Below, one piece after another: positions 17,250-26,348 of a DNA stretch of 64,000 bases; the first letter of the stretch is position 1, and each line of letters begins with the position of its first letter. Location of the stretch: the NCBI RefSeq assembly GCF_004345665.1, contig NZ_SLWR01000017.1, forward strand, positions 62,001-126,000, given 5' to 3'. The notes beneath the pieces are model-generated. The model did no database searches. It saw only the letters and a program-made list of their open reading frames with translations, and was not told where the DNA came from. The stretch is from Kribbella antiqua (GTDB lineage Bacteria > Actinomycetota > Actinomycetes > Propionibacteriales > Kribbellaceae). A program made the position numbers and the translations under genes.

Positions 17250-17504
17250 TTTACGGTGTCGAACCAGTTGACCGGGTCGGGGCTGGTGCCGGCGACCAGG
17301 AAGATCCGCTTGTCGCGGTACCGCTCGAGGTTCTGCATCGGGTTGTCGGCAGTGACCCGGTTCTCATCCCAGAGCGGAGCGCCGTACACGGTTCCGCCAT
17401 TCAGGTCGAGGGTGGCGGACGACGCGTTGGCCCAGTGCACGACCAGTCCGGAATCGCGGCGCAGGCTGGCCGGGCCGGAGATGTCCTGCGGGACCTCGGG
17501 ATGA
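17250..17504 (-). pseudogene. Fragment resembling an esterase/Ag85-type alpha/beta hydrolase
   Basis: The minus strand reads ASLRRDSGLVVHWANA and then YGAPLWDENRVTADNP and NLERYRDKRIFLVAGT. This looks like the middle of an alpha/beta hydrolase of the esterase-D/antigen-85 type, just before where the catalytic Asp and His would be. There is no N-terminal half (a stop lies directly upstream), and the frame runs on into GC-rich nonsense that overlaps the neighbouring gene antisense. I read it as a relic. The family assignment is tentative. Confidence 0.35.
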
Positions 17505-17505
17505 A

Positions 17506-18144
17506 CTAGCGGGCCGCCGCGCTGAGATGGGTCAGTACGGCGAGGACGCGGCGGTGACCGTCCTCTGTTTCGGGCAGGTCCAGCTTGGTGAAGACGTGGC
17601 GGACGTGTGCCTCGACCGTGCGTTCGCTGAGGAACAGGCGCTTCGCGATCCCGTTGTTGGTCAGCCCTTCCGCCATCAGCTCGAGCACGTCCCGTTCCCG
17701 ATCGGTCAGCGGGGCCAGCGGATCGCTGCGAGCCACCAATCCGGCCACCACTTGCGGATCCAGCGCCGACCCACCGCGCGCGACCCGCTCCGCCGCCGCC
17801 AGGAACTCGCTCACGTCGAGGACGCGGTCCTTCAGCAGGTAGCCGAACCCGCCGAGTGACACCAGCTCCACTACATGCTGAGTCTCGATGTGCTGTGACA
17901 GCAGCAGTACGCCGACCTCCGGATGCGCGCGCTTGACCGCCTGAGCCGCCCGAGCCCCTTCGTCGCTGAACGTCGGCGGCATCCGGATGTCCGCCACCAC
18001 CAGATCGGGCCGGTACGACGTCACCGCCGCGAGCAACTCCTCCGCATCGCCCAGAGTCGCCACGACCTCATGCCCGCCGTCGACGAACAGCATCGCCAGC
18101 CCTTCGCGCAGCAGCACCTGGTCTTCAGCGATCACGATCCGCAT
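17506..18144 (-). CDS. LuxR/NarL-type response regulator
   Basis: A 212-residue two-component output protein. The receiver domain has the acidic pocket ED near 7-8 and the phospho-acceptor in DLVVADIRMPP near residue 54. The C-terminal HTH reads PLTDRERDVLELMAEGLTNN and then LSERTVEAHVRHVFTKL. ATG 18144 lies inside the 3' end of the kinase gene, a 13-base overlap, so the pair is co-translated. Partner: the kinase at 18132-20084. Likely targets include the divergent membrane gene at 20248. Confidence 0.92.
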   Translation of the reverse strand: MRIVIAEDQVLLREGLAMLFVDGGHEVVATLGDAEELLAAVTSYRPDLVVADIRMPPTFSDEGARAAQAVKRAHPEVGVLLLSQHIETQHVVELVSLGGFGYLLKDRVLDVSEFLAAAERVARGGSALDPQVVAGLVARSDPLAPLTDRERDVLELMAEGLTNNGIAKRLFLSERTVEAHVRHVFTKLDLPETEDGHRRVLAVLTHLSAAAR

Positions 18145-20084
18145 GGCAGCTCCGCAGTGAGTGTCGTCCCTTTGCCAGGGGTGCTGTCGATGTGGAAGGT
18201 ACCGCCCAGGGCAGCGACCCGGTCGGCGAGGCCGGTCAGTCCAGTGCCTTGAGCGGCATCGGCACCACCGGCGCCATCGTCCTTCACCGTGACCAGCAAT
18301 CGTTGCTGATGACAACGGACAGCGAGGTCGACGCGGGTGGCGTTCGCATGCTTGACCGCGTTGGTGAGGCCTTCACAGCAGATGAAGTACGCCGCCGCCT
18401 CGACGCCCGGCTCGAACCTCTCACTCGGCACATCCACCGAGACCGGCAGCGGAGCCCGCCGGGCGAGATCATGGAACGCCGGAGCCAGGCCGGCGTCCAG
18501 CTGCGTCGGCGGAAGCCCGCGAGCAAGTTCGCGCAGCTCCCCTATCGCGACGCTGACCTCCGCGACCGCGCGATCCAGCGTCGATCCGACGGCATCCGCA
18601 GACGAGCCCAGTTGATGCTGAGCGTGCCGAAGCGCCAGTCCGATGGACACCAGGCGCTGCTGGGCGCCGTCGTGCAGATCTCGCTCGATCCGGCGGCGCT
18701 CGGCGTGGCCCGCGGCAACAATCCGGGCCCGGGACGCCTCGACCTCGCTCAGCTGCAGGCGTACCTCGGCGCGCAACCGCGCGATCTCGACCGCGAGCCC
18801 GCCCTCCTCGACCACGCGACGCAGCAGCTCGGGGCTGAATTCAGCTTTGCTGTTGTGCAGTACGACGCCGATCGGTTGAGCTCCCCGCTCGATCGCGATC
18901 CGGTGCCGGTCGTCGTCGTACCGTGGGTTCCCGGCCAGATCGACGTACCGCTGGCTCTCCGGGAGGAACATGAGCAGCTCGAGGTGCGGGTCGGCGAAGA
19001 TGTCGCGGAGGACGGTCTGCACATCCTCCGGTGCGCGACGCCCGCCGCGGACGTCGTCGAGGAAGGCTGCCATCCGGCGCAAGGCGTCGTACCTGGATCT
19101 GTTGAAGCGGCGGTCGACGGCGTCCTGGATCCGGCGGCGCAGCGGGTGGAACAGGATCGCGCACACCACCGTGGCCGCCGCTGTGGCCCAGCCCGAGCTC
19201 CGGCCGAACAAGGTGCCGAGGGCAATGATCAGTACGACGTACGCCGCCGCCAGCGACACAGTCAGCGTGGCATAAGCGACCGTGCGGCTGATGAACAGGT
19301 CGATGTCGTAGAGCCGGTAGCGCAGGATCGCCGCACCCGCCGCCAGCGGCAGGCCGGAGAGCGCGACGGCGGCGAGGACGCCGGCCACCGGGGTCACGTA
19401 CCAGAGCGCGAAGCTCATCGGGAGAGCCACTCCGGCGACGCAGGCCGCGAGTACGAACCACTTGAGCTGCTGGCGTTCCAGGCCGCTCGTGTTGCGGAAC
19501 CGGACAGCGAGAGAGAGTACGGCGGCGATCAGCGAGCCGAGGAACAGCGGCATCCCGACGGCGAGCAGGAGACCGGTCGGTAGCGACTCGACCGCCCACG
19601 GATTGCGACCGCCGACGAAGTCGCGACCGCGATCCGGGCTCAGGGACCAGGCGGCCGTACCGAGCACCAGGCCGGCCGCGCCGGTCCATGGCACCAGCCG
19701 CCATCGCGGGCCGGGCAGGCGGCCGGTCGGGAAGAGCAGGAACGTCAGCGTCCAGCCGTAGCCGCTGGTCAGCCAACTGGACGAGCTGATCCATTCAGCG
19801 AGCGGGCCGCCCGGCCAGCCCTCGGTTGCGGCCCGGAGTCCCCAGCCTTGAAGGAGATCTGAGGTGACCGTGTTGAGCAGGCCGAAGCCGCAGAAGAGCC
19901 AGCCGATCGGGTTCTCCGGCCGACGCTGCGCGATCACCGCGCCGGCGCCGACAGTGGTCAGGCCGAAGACGGCGTACAGGAGGGTGTCGTACGTCGGCTC
20001 CAGGCGCCACGACAGGACGACCGCGGCGATTTCCACGACCACGGTCGCTCCGAACAGCACTACCGGCAAAGCCCGTCGGCCCAC
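18132..20084 (-). CDS. Membrane sensor histidine kinase (HisKA_3 type)
   Basis: About 650 residues. Seven or eight N-terminal helices (to about residue 300) are followed by a GAF-like linker, the dimerisation/phospho-histidine helix ERRRIERDLHDGAQQRL (H near 465) and an ATPase domain ending with DDGAGG and GTGLTGLADRVAALGG. I chose GTG 20084 because the first helix begins directly after it; reading is open to a GTG at 20132 with no ribosome site. It forms a two-component system with the overlapping LuxR-type regulator. The signal is unknown. Confidence 0.88.
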   Translation of the reverse strand: MGRRALPVVLFGATVVVEIAAVVLSWRLEPTYDTLLYAVFGLTTVGAGAVIAQRRPENPIGWLFCGFGLLNTVTSDLLQGWGLRAATEGWPGGPLAEWISSSSWLTSGYGWTLTFLLFPTGRLPGPRWRLVPWTGAAGLVLGTAAWSLSPDRGRDFVGGRNPWAVESLPTGLLLAVGMPLFLGSLIAAVLSLAVRFRNTSGLERQQLKWFVLAACVAGVALPMSFALWYVTPVAGVLAAVALSGLPLAAGAAILRYRLYDIDLFISRTVAYATLTVSLAAAYVVLIIALGTLFGRSSGWATAAATVVCAILFHPLRRRIQDAVDRRFNRSRYDALRRMAAFLDDVRGGRRAPEDVQTVLRDIFADPHLELLMFLPESQRYVDLAGNPRYDDDRHRIAIERGAQPIGVVLHNSKAEFSPELLRRVVEEGGLAVEIARLRAEVRLQLSEVEASRARIVAAGHAERRRIERDLHDGAQQRLVSIGLALRHAQHQLGSSADAVGSTLDRAVAEVSVAIGELRELARGLPPTQLDAGLAPAFHDLARRAPLPVSVDVPSERFEPGVEAAAYFICCEGLTNAVKHANATRVDLAVRCHQQRLLVTVKDDGAGGADAAQGTGLTGLADRVAALGGTFHIDSTPGKGTTLTAELPCGS

Positions 20085-20247
20085 GCGCCCATCGTGACAG
20101 CGCGCGACGGTCGCGGCCAACAGTGCTGGCACTTACGGCGGTCCGCGCGTACTCGCTGATCCAGGTCTCGTACTGGCGCCGATGCGCTGGGCTGTGCCGA
20201 TTTCTAGCGTCGATGGCATCAGCTTTCCACTGAAGGGCGGGACCATC

Positions 20248-20880
20248 ATGAACAACCTTTCCATCCGCCGGCTCGCCGTGGCCGGACTCGTCGGCGCTGT
20301 CGCGACCGTCGCGTCGGGCATCCTCATCGAGGCGGTCGTCAAGCCGGCCTCCGACGTGTCCGACGACATGTGGAGCTACCCGTGGAGCAGCGACGCACTG
20401 ACGCCGGTGTCCATCGTGTTCGCCGGTCTCCACCTCCTCGTCCTCCTCGGCATGCTCGCCTTCGCCGGCACTATCCGGCGCGGTCGGGTCGGCGCGATGC
20501 TGGCGGTGGTGGGAACGTTTGTCCTCTTCCTCGCGGAGTTCGCGACCATCCCGTTCGCCGACCAGCGGATGGATGAGACTGGCCCCCAGGTGGTCGGCAG
20601 CGTGTTCGGCCTCGGCGTCAGCCTCACCGCAATTGGCCTCCTCATCGCCGGCGTCGCCGTACTGCGATCAACTGAATGGCACGGCTGGCGGCGGTACGCG
20701 CCGCTCGCTGCGGGGGTGTGGTCGCTGGCCATGATCGGCCTGAGCTTCACCAGCGCGTTGCCGGTCGGCGTCGCGATCTACGGCGCGACTCTCGCCGTGC
20801 TGTACTTCGCCATCTACACGCTGCCAAGCCACTCAACCACCACCCGCCCAGACCGCCTCCGCGCCCGAATCGAGCACTGA
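20248..20880 (+). CDS. Hypothetical membrane protein, divergent from the two-component system
   Basis: A 210-residue integral membrane protein with about six helices and short loops. GAAGGGCGGG stands 6-16 bases before ATG 20248. No enzyme motif is seen. The divergent arrangement with the kinase/regulator pair suggests it may be regulated by them. Family unknown to me. Confidence 0.78.
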   Translation: MNNLSIRRLAVAGLVGAVATVASGILIEAVVKPASDVSDDMWSYPWSSDALTPVSIVFAGLHLLVLLGMLAFAGTIRRGRVGAMLAVVGTFVLFLAEFATIPFADQRMDETGPQVVGSVFGLGVSLTAIGLLIAGVAVLRSTEWHGWRRYAPLAAGVWSLAMIGLSFTSALPVGVAIYGATLAVLYFAIYTLPSHSTTTRPDRLRARIEH

Positions 20881-20906
20881 GCGAGGGGTGGACAGGACTA
20901 TCCGCT

Positions 20907-20927
20907 CGAACGTGCGCCGCACGTTCG
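20907..20927. repeat. Perfect inverted repeat, 10-bp arms, 1-base centre
   Basis: CGAACGTGCG at 20907-20916 and CGCACGTTCG at 20918-20927, 26 bases after the stop of the membrane gene. A 1-base loop is too tight for a good RNA hairpin, so a protein-binding site is as likely as a terminator. Confidence 0.55.
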
Positions 20928-21300
20928 GGTGGATCCTCCTGCCCGGTGCTCTGATGCGCGTCGTGCGGTGCATTCGCCCCTCGCCCCTCGCCCGTCGGCC
21001 CGATGCCGGGCTGGTCGATCGCCACCCTCGCCGAGTCCTCAACCATCGGTCCCCGCGAAACCTGGATCGCCATCTACTTCTGGCTCTTCCAGCCAGTCCT
21101 GACCCTCGCCGCCCCATCACCGACCGCTCAGTCCCCGACCGGAACCTGTCAGCAGCGTCCTCCGACGCCAACGCGAACTCATCTGACTTCGGCGCGTTTG
21201 ATTGATCGCGACCCGCGCCGCCGCCTCGGTGCTAGTGGTCGCCAAGCTTGGCGTTCGTACTCCTTCTTCCAGTACGACGCCAACGCCGCAGCCTTCAGCA

Positions 21301-21435
21301 CTACCGCCGTCCTCGTCCGAGCCCGGTCGCCAACGTCACACCCTGCCCAATCCCGTTCGGCTGGCTGTTCAAGCCGAGGCCGATCGCTCCGCGGGCGCCC
21401 GCTTCAGGACAGGACTCAACACCCGACCCCCGAGC
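21301..21435 (-). pseudogene. Tail fragment of a second DUF222/HNH endonuclease gene
   Basis: The minus strand reads GVESCPEAGARGAIGLGLNSQ before a stop at 21301. It matches the true C-terminus of the gene at 22017-24639, which reads GVEPCPESAARGPIGLGVNGQ. The two stretches also align at DNA level (about 21350-21440 against 22100-22190). Upstream of the match the frame is closed, so only the tail of a former copy remains. Confidence 0.6.
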
Positions 21436-21872
21436 TCAACGCCCCACCCTCAAGCTCAGGCCGCCTTCAGCAAGCGCCTCACCGTGCCGACGCGAAGCCA
21501 CCACCTGATGGGCTATCTCATCGACGCCCACGCCATCGCCATCCGAGGTTGCTTCTAGCAACTACGAGACGTCGGTATGCAACCTGCGGGCAGCGACACT
21601 GACGTGCGCCAGAGTCGGACGCGCAGCCCAGGGCGAGGCAACATACGAGCTGCAATGGGAGACACCTCGCTGGGCGGACGTGTGCCCTCACCCAAGCACA
21701 TGCACGCTCCAGCGAGGCAGTCACGCAAACTACAACGAGGCCGCGGCAAGCGAGTCATCCAGCCGCAGCCTGCACTCGTCGAGCAACACCATCGCCGCCG
21801 GGAACGCAAGCAACGAAGGCGGAACCGCGTGCTGCGCCAAGACGAAACACGTGCTGCGGCGAGGCGGAAAGG

Positions 21873-22002
21873 CAGGCAACAACAAGACCGAAACACGTCC
21901 TGCGGCAAGACGGAACGCAGGCAACAACAAGACCGAAACACGTCCTGCGGCAAGACGGAACGCAGGCAACAACAAGACCGAAACACGTCCTGCGGCAAGA
22001 CG
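21873..22002. repeat. 45-bp tandem repeat, nearly three exact copies plus a degenerate one
   Basis: Units at 21873-21917 and 21918-21962 are identical; a third runs 21963-22002 and is identical for its first 40 bases. A diverged copy precedes them at 21841-21872. Each unit contains CAACAACAAGACCGAAACAC and CCTGCGGCAAGACGGAACG. The period is a multiple of three, but no gene covers it convincingly. Confidence 0.9.
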
Positions 22003-22009
22003 TGGAGAA

Positions 22010-22025
22010 CCGTTCTCTAGAACGG
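22010..22025. terminator. Inverted repeat at the HNH gene stop
   Basis: CCGTTCT-ct-AGAACGG; the restored HNH frame ends with its TAG (22017-22019) inside the centre. It could act as a short terminator or be incidental. Confidence 0.4.
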
Positions 22026-24639
22026 CGGCGGATCGTCGGCAGGCGCTCGGCGCGGGCTCACCGTCGACCCGCTGGCGGTGTGACGGACGTTGCCCGCGGA
22101 GTTGGGCTGGCCGTTGACGCCGAGACCGATCGGTCCGCGAGCGGCCGATTCAGGACAGGGCTCGACGCCCGCGCCGGTGCCGGTGTTGATGCCGTTGATG
22201 CCGAGGCCACTGGCCGTGGCGCTGTGCCTATCGCTGTGGCTGTGGGTGGTGATGGGGCCGCGGGCGGGTGGGACGGTGGTGTGGCGGTGGCCGGTGGGGG
22301 TGGTGAGGGTGATGGAGCCGTCGGGGTGGCTGGTGGTGGTCCAGCCCCAGGTGGGGGTGTCTTTGATGACGTGGTGGTATTCGCAGTACGGCGCCAGTCC
22401 GGTGAGGGTGGGTGGTGCCGGTTTGGGTGAAGGGGGTGGTGTGGTCGCGGTCGCAGTCGCGGGAGGTGCGGTTGCAGCCGGGCCAGGCGCAGACCGGGTG
22501 GCGGGCGAGCAGGGTTTCGGTGACGAGGGTGCCGGGGTCGTGGCGGGTGGTGGCGGCTTCCAGCACGATGCCGTTGACCGGGTCAGTGAGCAGCCGCCGC
22601 CAGGTCCCGTCTGCGGCGATGCGGCGGGCCAGGTCTGCGGGGATGGGGCCGTAGCCGGTCAACTCGGCGGGGTCGTTGTCGAGGCCGAGCAGGGTCGAGG
22701 CGGGCACAACGACCTCGATGTGGGGGCGGCGGCGATGCTGGTCGGGCAGGCGCCGGCCGAGCCAGTCCAGCCCGTTGCGCAGGATGTGCTCGAACAGATC
22801 CGCAGCCACGTCGGCGCGGCGTTGTTCGGCGGTCCGGGTGTCCTTGGCCGGTTCCGTGGAGGTGTCGGTGTGGGCCTGTTCGGCGGTGCGGGGTTGCTCG
22901 GTGGGGTGGGCGTTGGTCGGTGCACCACGGCCCGGGGTGAGTGTGGTGGCGGTGGTCGGTGCGTTGTTGTGCGCGGTGTGTGATCCCGGTTCGTCGGGTG
23001 CGGGCCGGGTGGTCGGGCCGGTGTCTGTCGGCGGGGTGGCTGATGCGGTAGATGTTGCCGGGTTCGCGGTGCTCGTTGCGGCCGCCCGGTCCTTGGGTGT
23101 CGCGGGAGTCGGCCTCGCGGTGTCAGTGGGGGTCGGCTCGGTGGCGCCCACCGTGTGGGCGTCGGCCGAAGTGTCGTCGGCAGTGTCCTCCGCGGAAGTG
23201 ACTGACTCTGCGGCGCTGGTGGTGTCGCCGGTGGGTGAACTGGTGGTGGTGTCGCCGGTGGTGGGGCGGCCAGTGGTGTTCGTGTTGGCGGCGGGCTGCC
23301 CCGCGGCGGGCGCGTTCGTGGCGGCGCTTGTTGCAGACTCGTTGCTGGCAGCGTCGTTGCTGGCAGCGCCGTTGGTCGGGGCGTCGCTGGTCGGGTGGGT
23401 GGGGGTGCCGCGTTTGGCGAGGGTGGCGATGGCTTGGATGGTGACCCAGATCTGCTGGATTTTGTCGGCGGTGTGGACGATCCACAGCCCGGCCATGCCG
23501 TTCGGGAGGGGCACGATTTTGCAGGTGCGGTCGGCGACGGCGGCGCGGTGGTCAGCGGCGTCCTCGCGGACGCGGTGTTTGGCGACCTGGCGGCGCAGGG
23601 ATTCGAGCAGGTTGCGGTGGGTCTGGGTCGCGGCGCGTTTCAGCACATGGGCCTCGACGGCCTGGGCGGCCTCATCGGGCAGGTTGGTGGTGGCCTCGGA
23701 GATCGCCAGGGCCTTGCCCCAGGTCAGCGCGCCGCACTTCAGCCCGGTGTGGGTGGCGCGCAGGGTGCTGGTGAGGCGCAGCGCGGTGGTGACGTGGCGG
23801 GCGACGGTGGTGGGGGACAGGCCGAGAGCGAGGGCGAGCTCAGCGTGCCAGGACCGTTCGGGGTCGATCGGGCGGCCCCGGGTGTCGACCTGGGTGGGAC
23901 GCGGGGCTTCGGCGTGTTCGGCGTGGCGGTGCCGGTAGAACGACGCCATCGCCTCGGCCTTGATCGATTCGGCCCAGGCGACCATCCGGGTGGTGGCCTT
24001 CATCAGCTCCATCAACGCCATCGGCGACATCGCTCGCGGACGGGTGTCTTCCAGCGCGGCCGCGAGGGCGCCGCCGGGCGGCAGCGACAGCCAGGCCGGG
24101 GCGTCCAGGGCCAGCAGGGCGCGTTCGGCCTCGTCCTGCTCGACACCGTGCCATTCCTGCCACTCGAAGTCGTCGACGCGCGAGGACCGGGTGCGGCCGA
24201 GGGCCTCGTCGAGTTGGGCGTCCAGCCACTCCTGCTCGGTCAGCACCGGCGGGCCGCCGGGGATCTCGGGGTCGGTGGGGTAGTGCAGGTCGTCGGGGAC
24301 GTAATCGTCGTCTACCAGCCAGGCGTCGTCCGGTGCGGCGGAATCCCAGGCCTTCCAGGTATTCCGGGCAGCGCAGTGGGCGCAGCAGGCTGCACGGTCG
24401 GAGATCGACGGCGTGGTGGTGTCGCGGACTGATGCAGACGACGTGACCGTCGCGGTGGACGGGACCGTGTCGACGCGTGCGAGGGGCGGCGATGTGGCGC
24501 CGGCGGCAAGGCTGGAGGTGGCGGCGGCAAGACCGGCGGTGGCGGTGTTTTCGCGGCGGGAGACGGGCGTGGCAGGCCTGGCCGTGTCGGCGGGGACCGG
24601 ATGGTCGCCGTCGGCCTTGGTGATCGTCAGCCCTCTCAT
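22017..24639 (-). pseudogene. DUF222 / HNH endonuclease (13E12-repeat family), frameshifted in the HNH domain
   Basis: The N-terminal half (about residues 100-400) is the DUF222 helical domain. A long low-complexity Thr/Ala/Asp linker of about 170 residues follows, then a second conserved part and an HNH nuclease domain. The uninterrupted frame ends at 22228 with a His/Pro-rich tail that is not family-like. Shifting frame near 22410 restores the conserved LAPYCEYHHVIKDTPTWGW and continues to a natural stop at 22017. The break falls between CDRDHTTPF and CEYHH, so the nuclease would be inactive as read. The promoter holds a LexA box. Either a real pseudogene or a 1-base sequencing error. Confidence 0.8.
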
Positions 24640-24645
24640 GCAGCT

Positions 24646-24674
24646 ATATTAGAACAAGTGTTCGAGCGAGCCAA
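24646..24674 (-). promoter_or_regulatory. LexA-type SOS box inside the HNH gene promoter
   Basis: On the minus strand a -35 TTGGCT (24674-24669) and a -10 TAATAT (24651-24646) are 17 bases apart. The spacer carries TCGAACACTTGTTCTA (24665-24650), which matches the actinobacterial SOS box TCGAACNNNNGTTCGA at 11 of 12 fixed positions. The -10 is only 6 bases from the ATG, so the mRNA would be leaderless. Confidence 0.8.
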
Positions 24675-24827
24675 ATCCTCGGAGTGAGGTTGTGGATGGT
24701 GGGATCCGTTGCAGTGCTGGCCATTTGTAGGTCGCCGTTGCTGGCGGCAACTATATGAAGGAGGCGAGGACGGCGTCACCGTACGAAACCGGCCAGCTTC
24801 GGACCTGGTGGCCGGTGGCATCCGGGC

Positions 24828-25299
24828 GTGACGGAGCTGACGGCGAAGCAGGTTCACGAGCGGATTCTGCTGGTTGGAGCGACGGTCGGGCTCGCATTCT
24901 CGGGGACGCTGCCCTGGTGGGAGACAGGCACCCGCGTCGACAGCGGATGGCGGCAGATAGACGGTGGCAACTCGGGCTGGATGAGCGGCTGGGAGCGGCT
25001 CATTCTGGTGGCAGGCGGCATCGTGATGCCGGCACTTGTAGCGGCGGCGATCTGCCGACCATACGTAAATCTCGACAGGCTTCGCTACCGCGATCGGGCT
25101 CGTCGCGGGGCTCTTCACGTCGGGGCTGTTCATCCTGGCCCTGGTCGGCGAGACGTCGCTGACGATGGATGCTCACCGCGGGCTGATCGTGTCGGGTGTC
25201 TTGTCCGGGGCCTTGAGCGCGCTCTGGATCTCTCATGCGACGACCTGTGGCCTAAGCCAGACAGGGCCGGCGCGGACGATGAGGGGGCGGCATGAGTGA
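24828..25299 (+). pseudogene. Small membrane protein gene with a frameshift
   Basis: From GTG 24828 the frame encodes VTELTAKQVHERILLVGATV and a second hydrophobic segment ending ICRPY near residue 79, then becomes charged nonsense. The next frame continues with hydrophobic FATAIGLVAGLFTSGLFILAL and a further helix, and stops at 25297-25299. Together this is a plausible four-helix protein of about 155 residues with an indel near 25060-25080. Family unknown. Confidence 0.55.
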
Positions 25300-25384
25300 G
25301 CAATTGCTGGTTTCGGTTCCGCTTGAGAACCAGGCGAGCGCGCAGAGTGCTCCCGCGGCGGGTGAGCGGCCCGTCGATTCATAG
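25292..25384 (+). CDS. Possible 30-residue protein
   Basis: ATG 25292 follows a strong GAGGGGG ribosome site and overlaps the restored stop of the upstream membrane gene. The product begins MSEQLLVSVPLENQ and ends PVDS. It could be a small coupled protein or the start of a gene cut off by the convergent panE. No family seen. Confidence 0.35.
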   Translation: MSEQLLVSVPLENQASAQSAPAAGERPVDS

Positions 25385-26293
25385 GTCTCCGGTTCGGGTG
25401 GCGGCGAGTTCGTAGAGGACGGTGTTGACAGGGGTGGGGACTCCGGCTTGCGCGCCTAGGCGTACGACGGCGCCGGTCCAGGCGTCGAGTTCGTTGGGCG
25501 GCGGGCGAGGAGGTCGCGTTGGAGGGACGTGGTGCCGTCGGCGGGGAGCTGGTCGATCCAGGCGAGGGTTGTCTCGACGATGTTGCCGGGAAGGTTGATG
25601 CCGAGAGCGAGGGCGACGTCGCGGATCTCGGTGGTGGCTTCGGTGAGCAGGCGGCGGGTGCCGGGGCTGGCGCGCAGGACGCCGTACGGCGAATCGGTCG
25701 CGGTGCCGAGGCCGCCGGACGGGACGATGGCGAGGAACTTGGACCAGAGGGCGGCCCAGATGTCCGCCGCGACCACCGCGTCCAGGCCTGCGTCGATGAA
25801 TGCCGTGCGCAACCAGTCGATCCGGGGAGTCGGCTCGTTGTCCCATTCGGCGAAGGTCAGCCGGCCGGGCCCGCCGAGATGCCGGATGATGCCGGGACCG
25901 TCGACGTAAGCGATCACCGCGGCCGCGCCGGGCAGCACCGCCGCCCGGCCGTAGACGGCGGCGACCTGATCGGGAGCTTCGACGCCGTTCTGGACGGTGA
26001 CGATCGCCGTACCTGAACCGACCAGCGGCGCGATCGCGGTAATTGCGTCCGGCAACTGCCAGGTCTTCACGCAGAGCAGCACGTAGTCGACTTCGCCGAC
26101 CTCGGCGCAGTCGCCAAAAGCATGCACCGGTACGTCGAAGTCACCCACCACGCTCCGCACCACCAAGCCACCGGACTGCAGCGCGTCCAGGTGTTTGCCG
26201 CGTGCAATGAAGTTGACGTCCTGCCCGGCGGCGGCGAGCCGGCCACCGAAGTACCCACCGACGCCGCGCTCCGACCACTGCGATCCGTGTCAT
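25379..26293 (-). pseudogene. panE: 2-dehydropantoate 2-reductase (ketopantoate reductase) with two frameshifts
   Basis: ApbA/PanE-type NADPH reductase of about 305 residues. The start reads MTRIAVVGA, then loses frame inside the GxGGxG nucleotide motif near 26265; the shifted frame gives GVGGYFGGRLAAAGQ and runs well through CVKTWQL, VTVQNGVEAPD (substrate loop) and the helical C-terminal domain. Near 25498 one base seems missing, after which another frame supplies NELDAWTGAVVRLG and GVPTPVN, the family C-terminus. As written no full protein is made. Two small indels in one otherwise well-conserved gene make sequencing error a serious option. Confidence 0.8.
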
Positions 26294-26307
26294 GACCTCA
26301 CTCTTTC

Positions 26308-26342
26308 GTTACCGGTTCAACTGGTAACAGCGATGGTAGACT
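26308..26342. promoter_or_regulatory. Operator and promoter between panE and the CGNR gene
   Basis: A 21-bp near-perfect palindrome (26308-26328) has outer arms GTTACC/GGTAAC and inner GTT/AAC around one base, with a single mismatched pair. A -10-like TAGACT (26337-26342) lies 6 bases before ATG 26349, so the CGNR mRNA may be leaderless with the palindrome in its -35/spacer region. Confidence 0.6.
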
Positions 26343-26348
26343 ATCGTC

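Larger units (their letters stand above)
20881..22016. other. Degraded intergenic region
   Basis: More than 1.1 kb without an intact gene. It contains a perfect 21-bp palindrome (20907-20927), the decayed tail of a DUF222/HNH gene (21301-21435, minus), and a 45-bp tandem repeat (21873-22002). Open frames across 21000-21600 have no recognisable protein features. It looks like a graveyard of copies of the DUF222/HNH family. Confidence 0.6.

Noticed and set aside
21003-21602. A 199-residue protein on the plus strand
   Set aside because: Low-complexity Ser/Arg/Pro composition, no ribosome site, and it covers the antisense HNH remnant.
21841-22002. CRISPR array
   Set aside because: The repeats are contiguous with no spacers and no cas genes; it is a plain tandem repeat.
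22228-22415. His/Pro-rich C-terminal domain of the HNH protein
   Set aside because: It is an out-of-frame reading of the conserved HNH tail; the neighbouring frame carries the family sequence.
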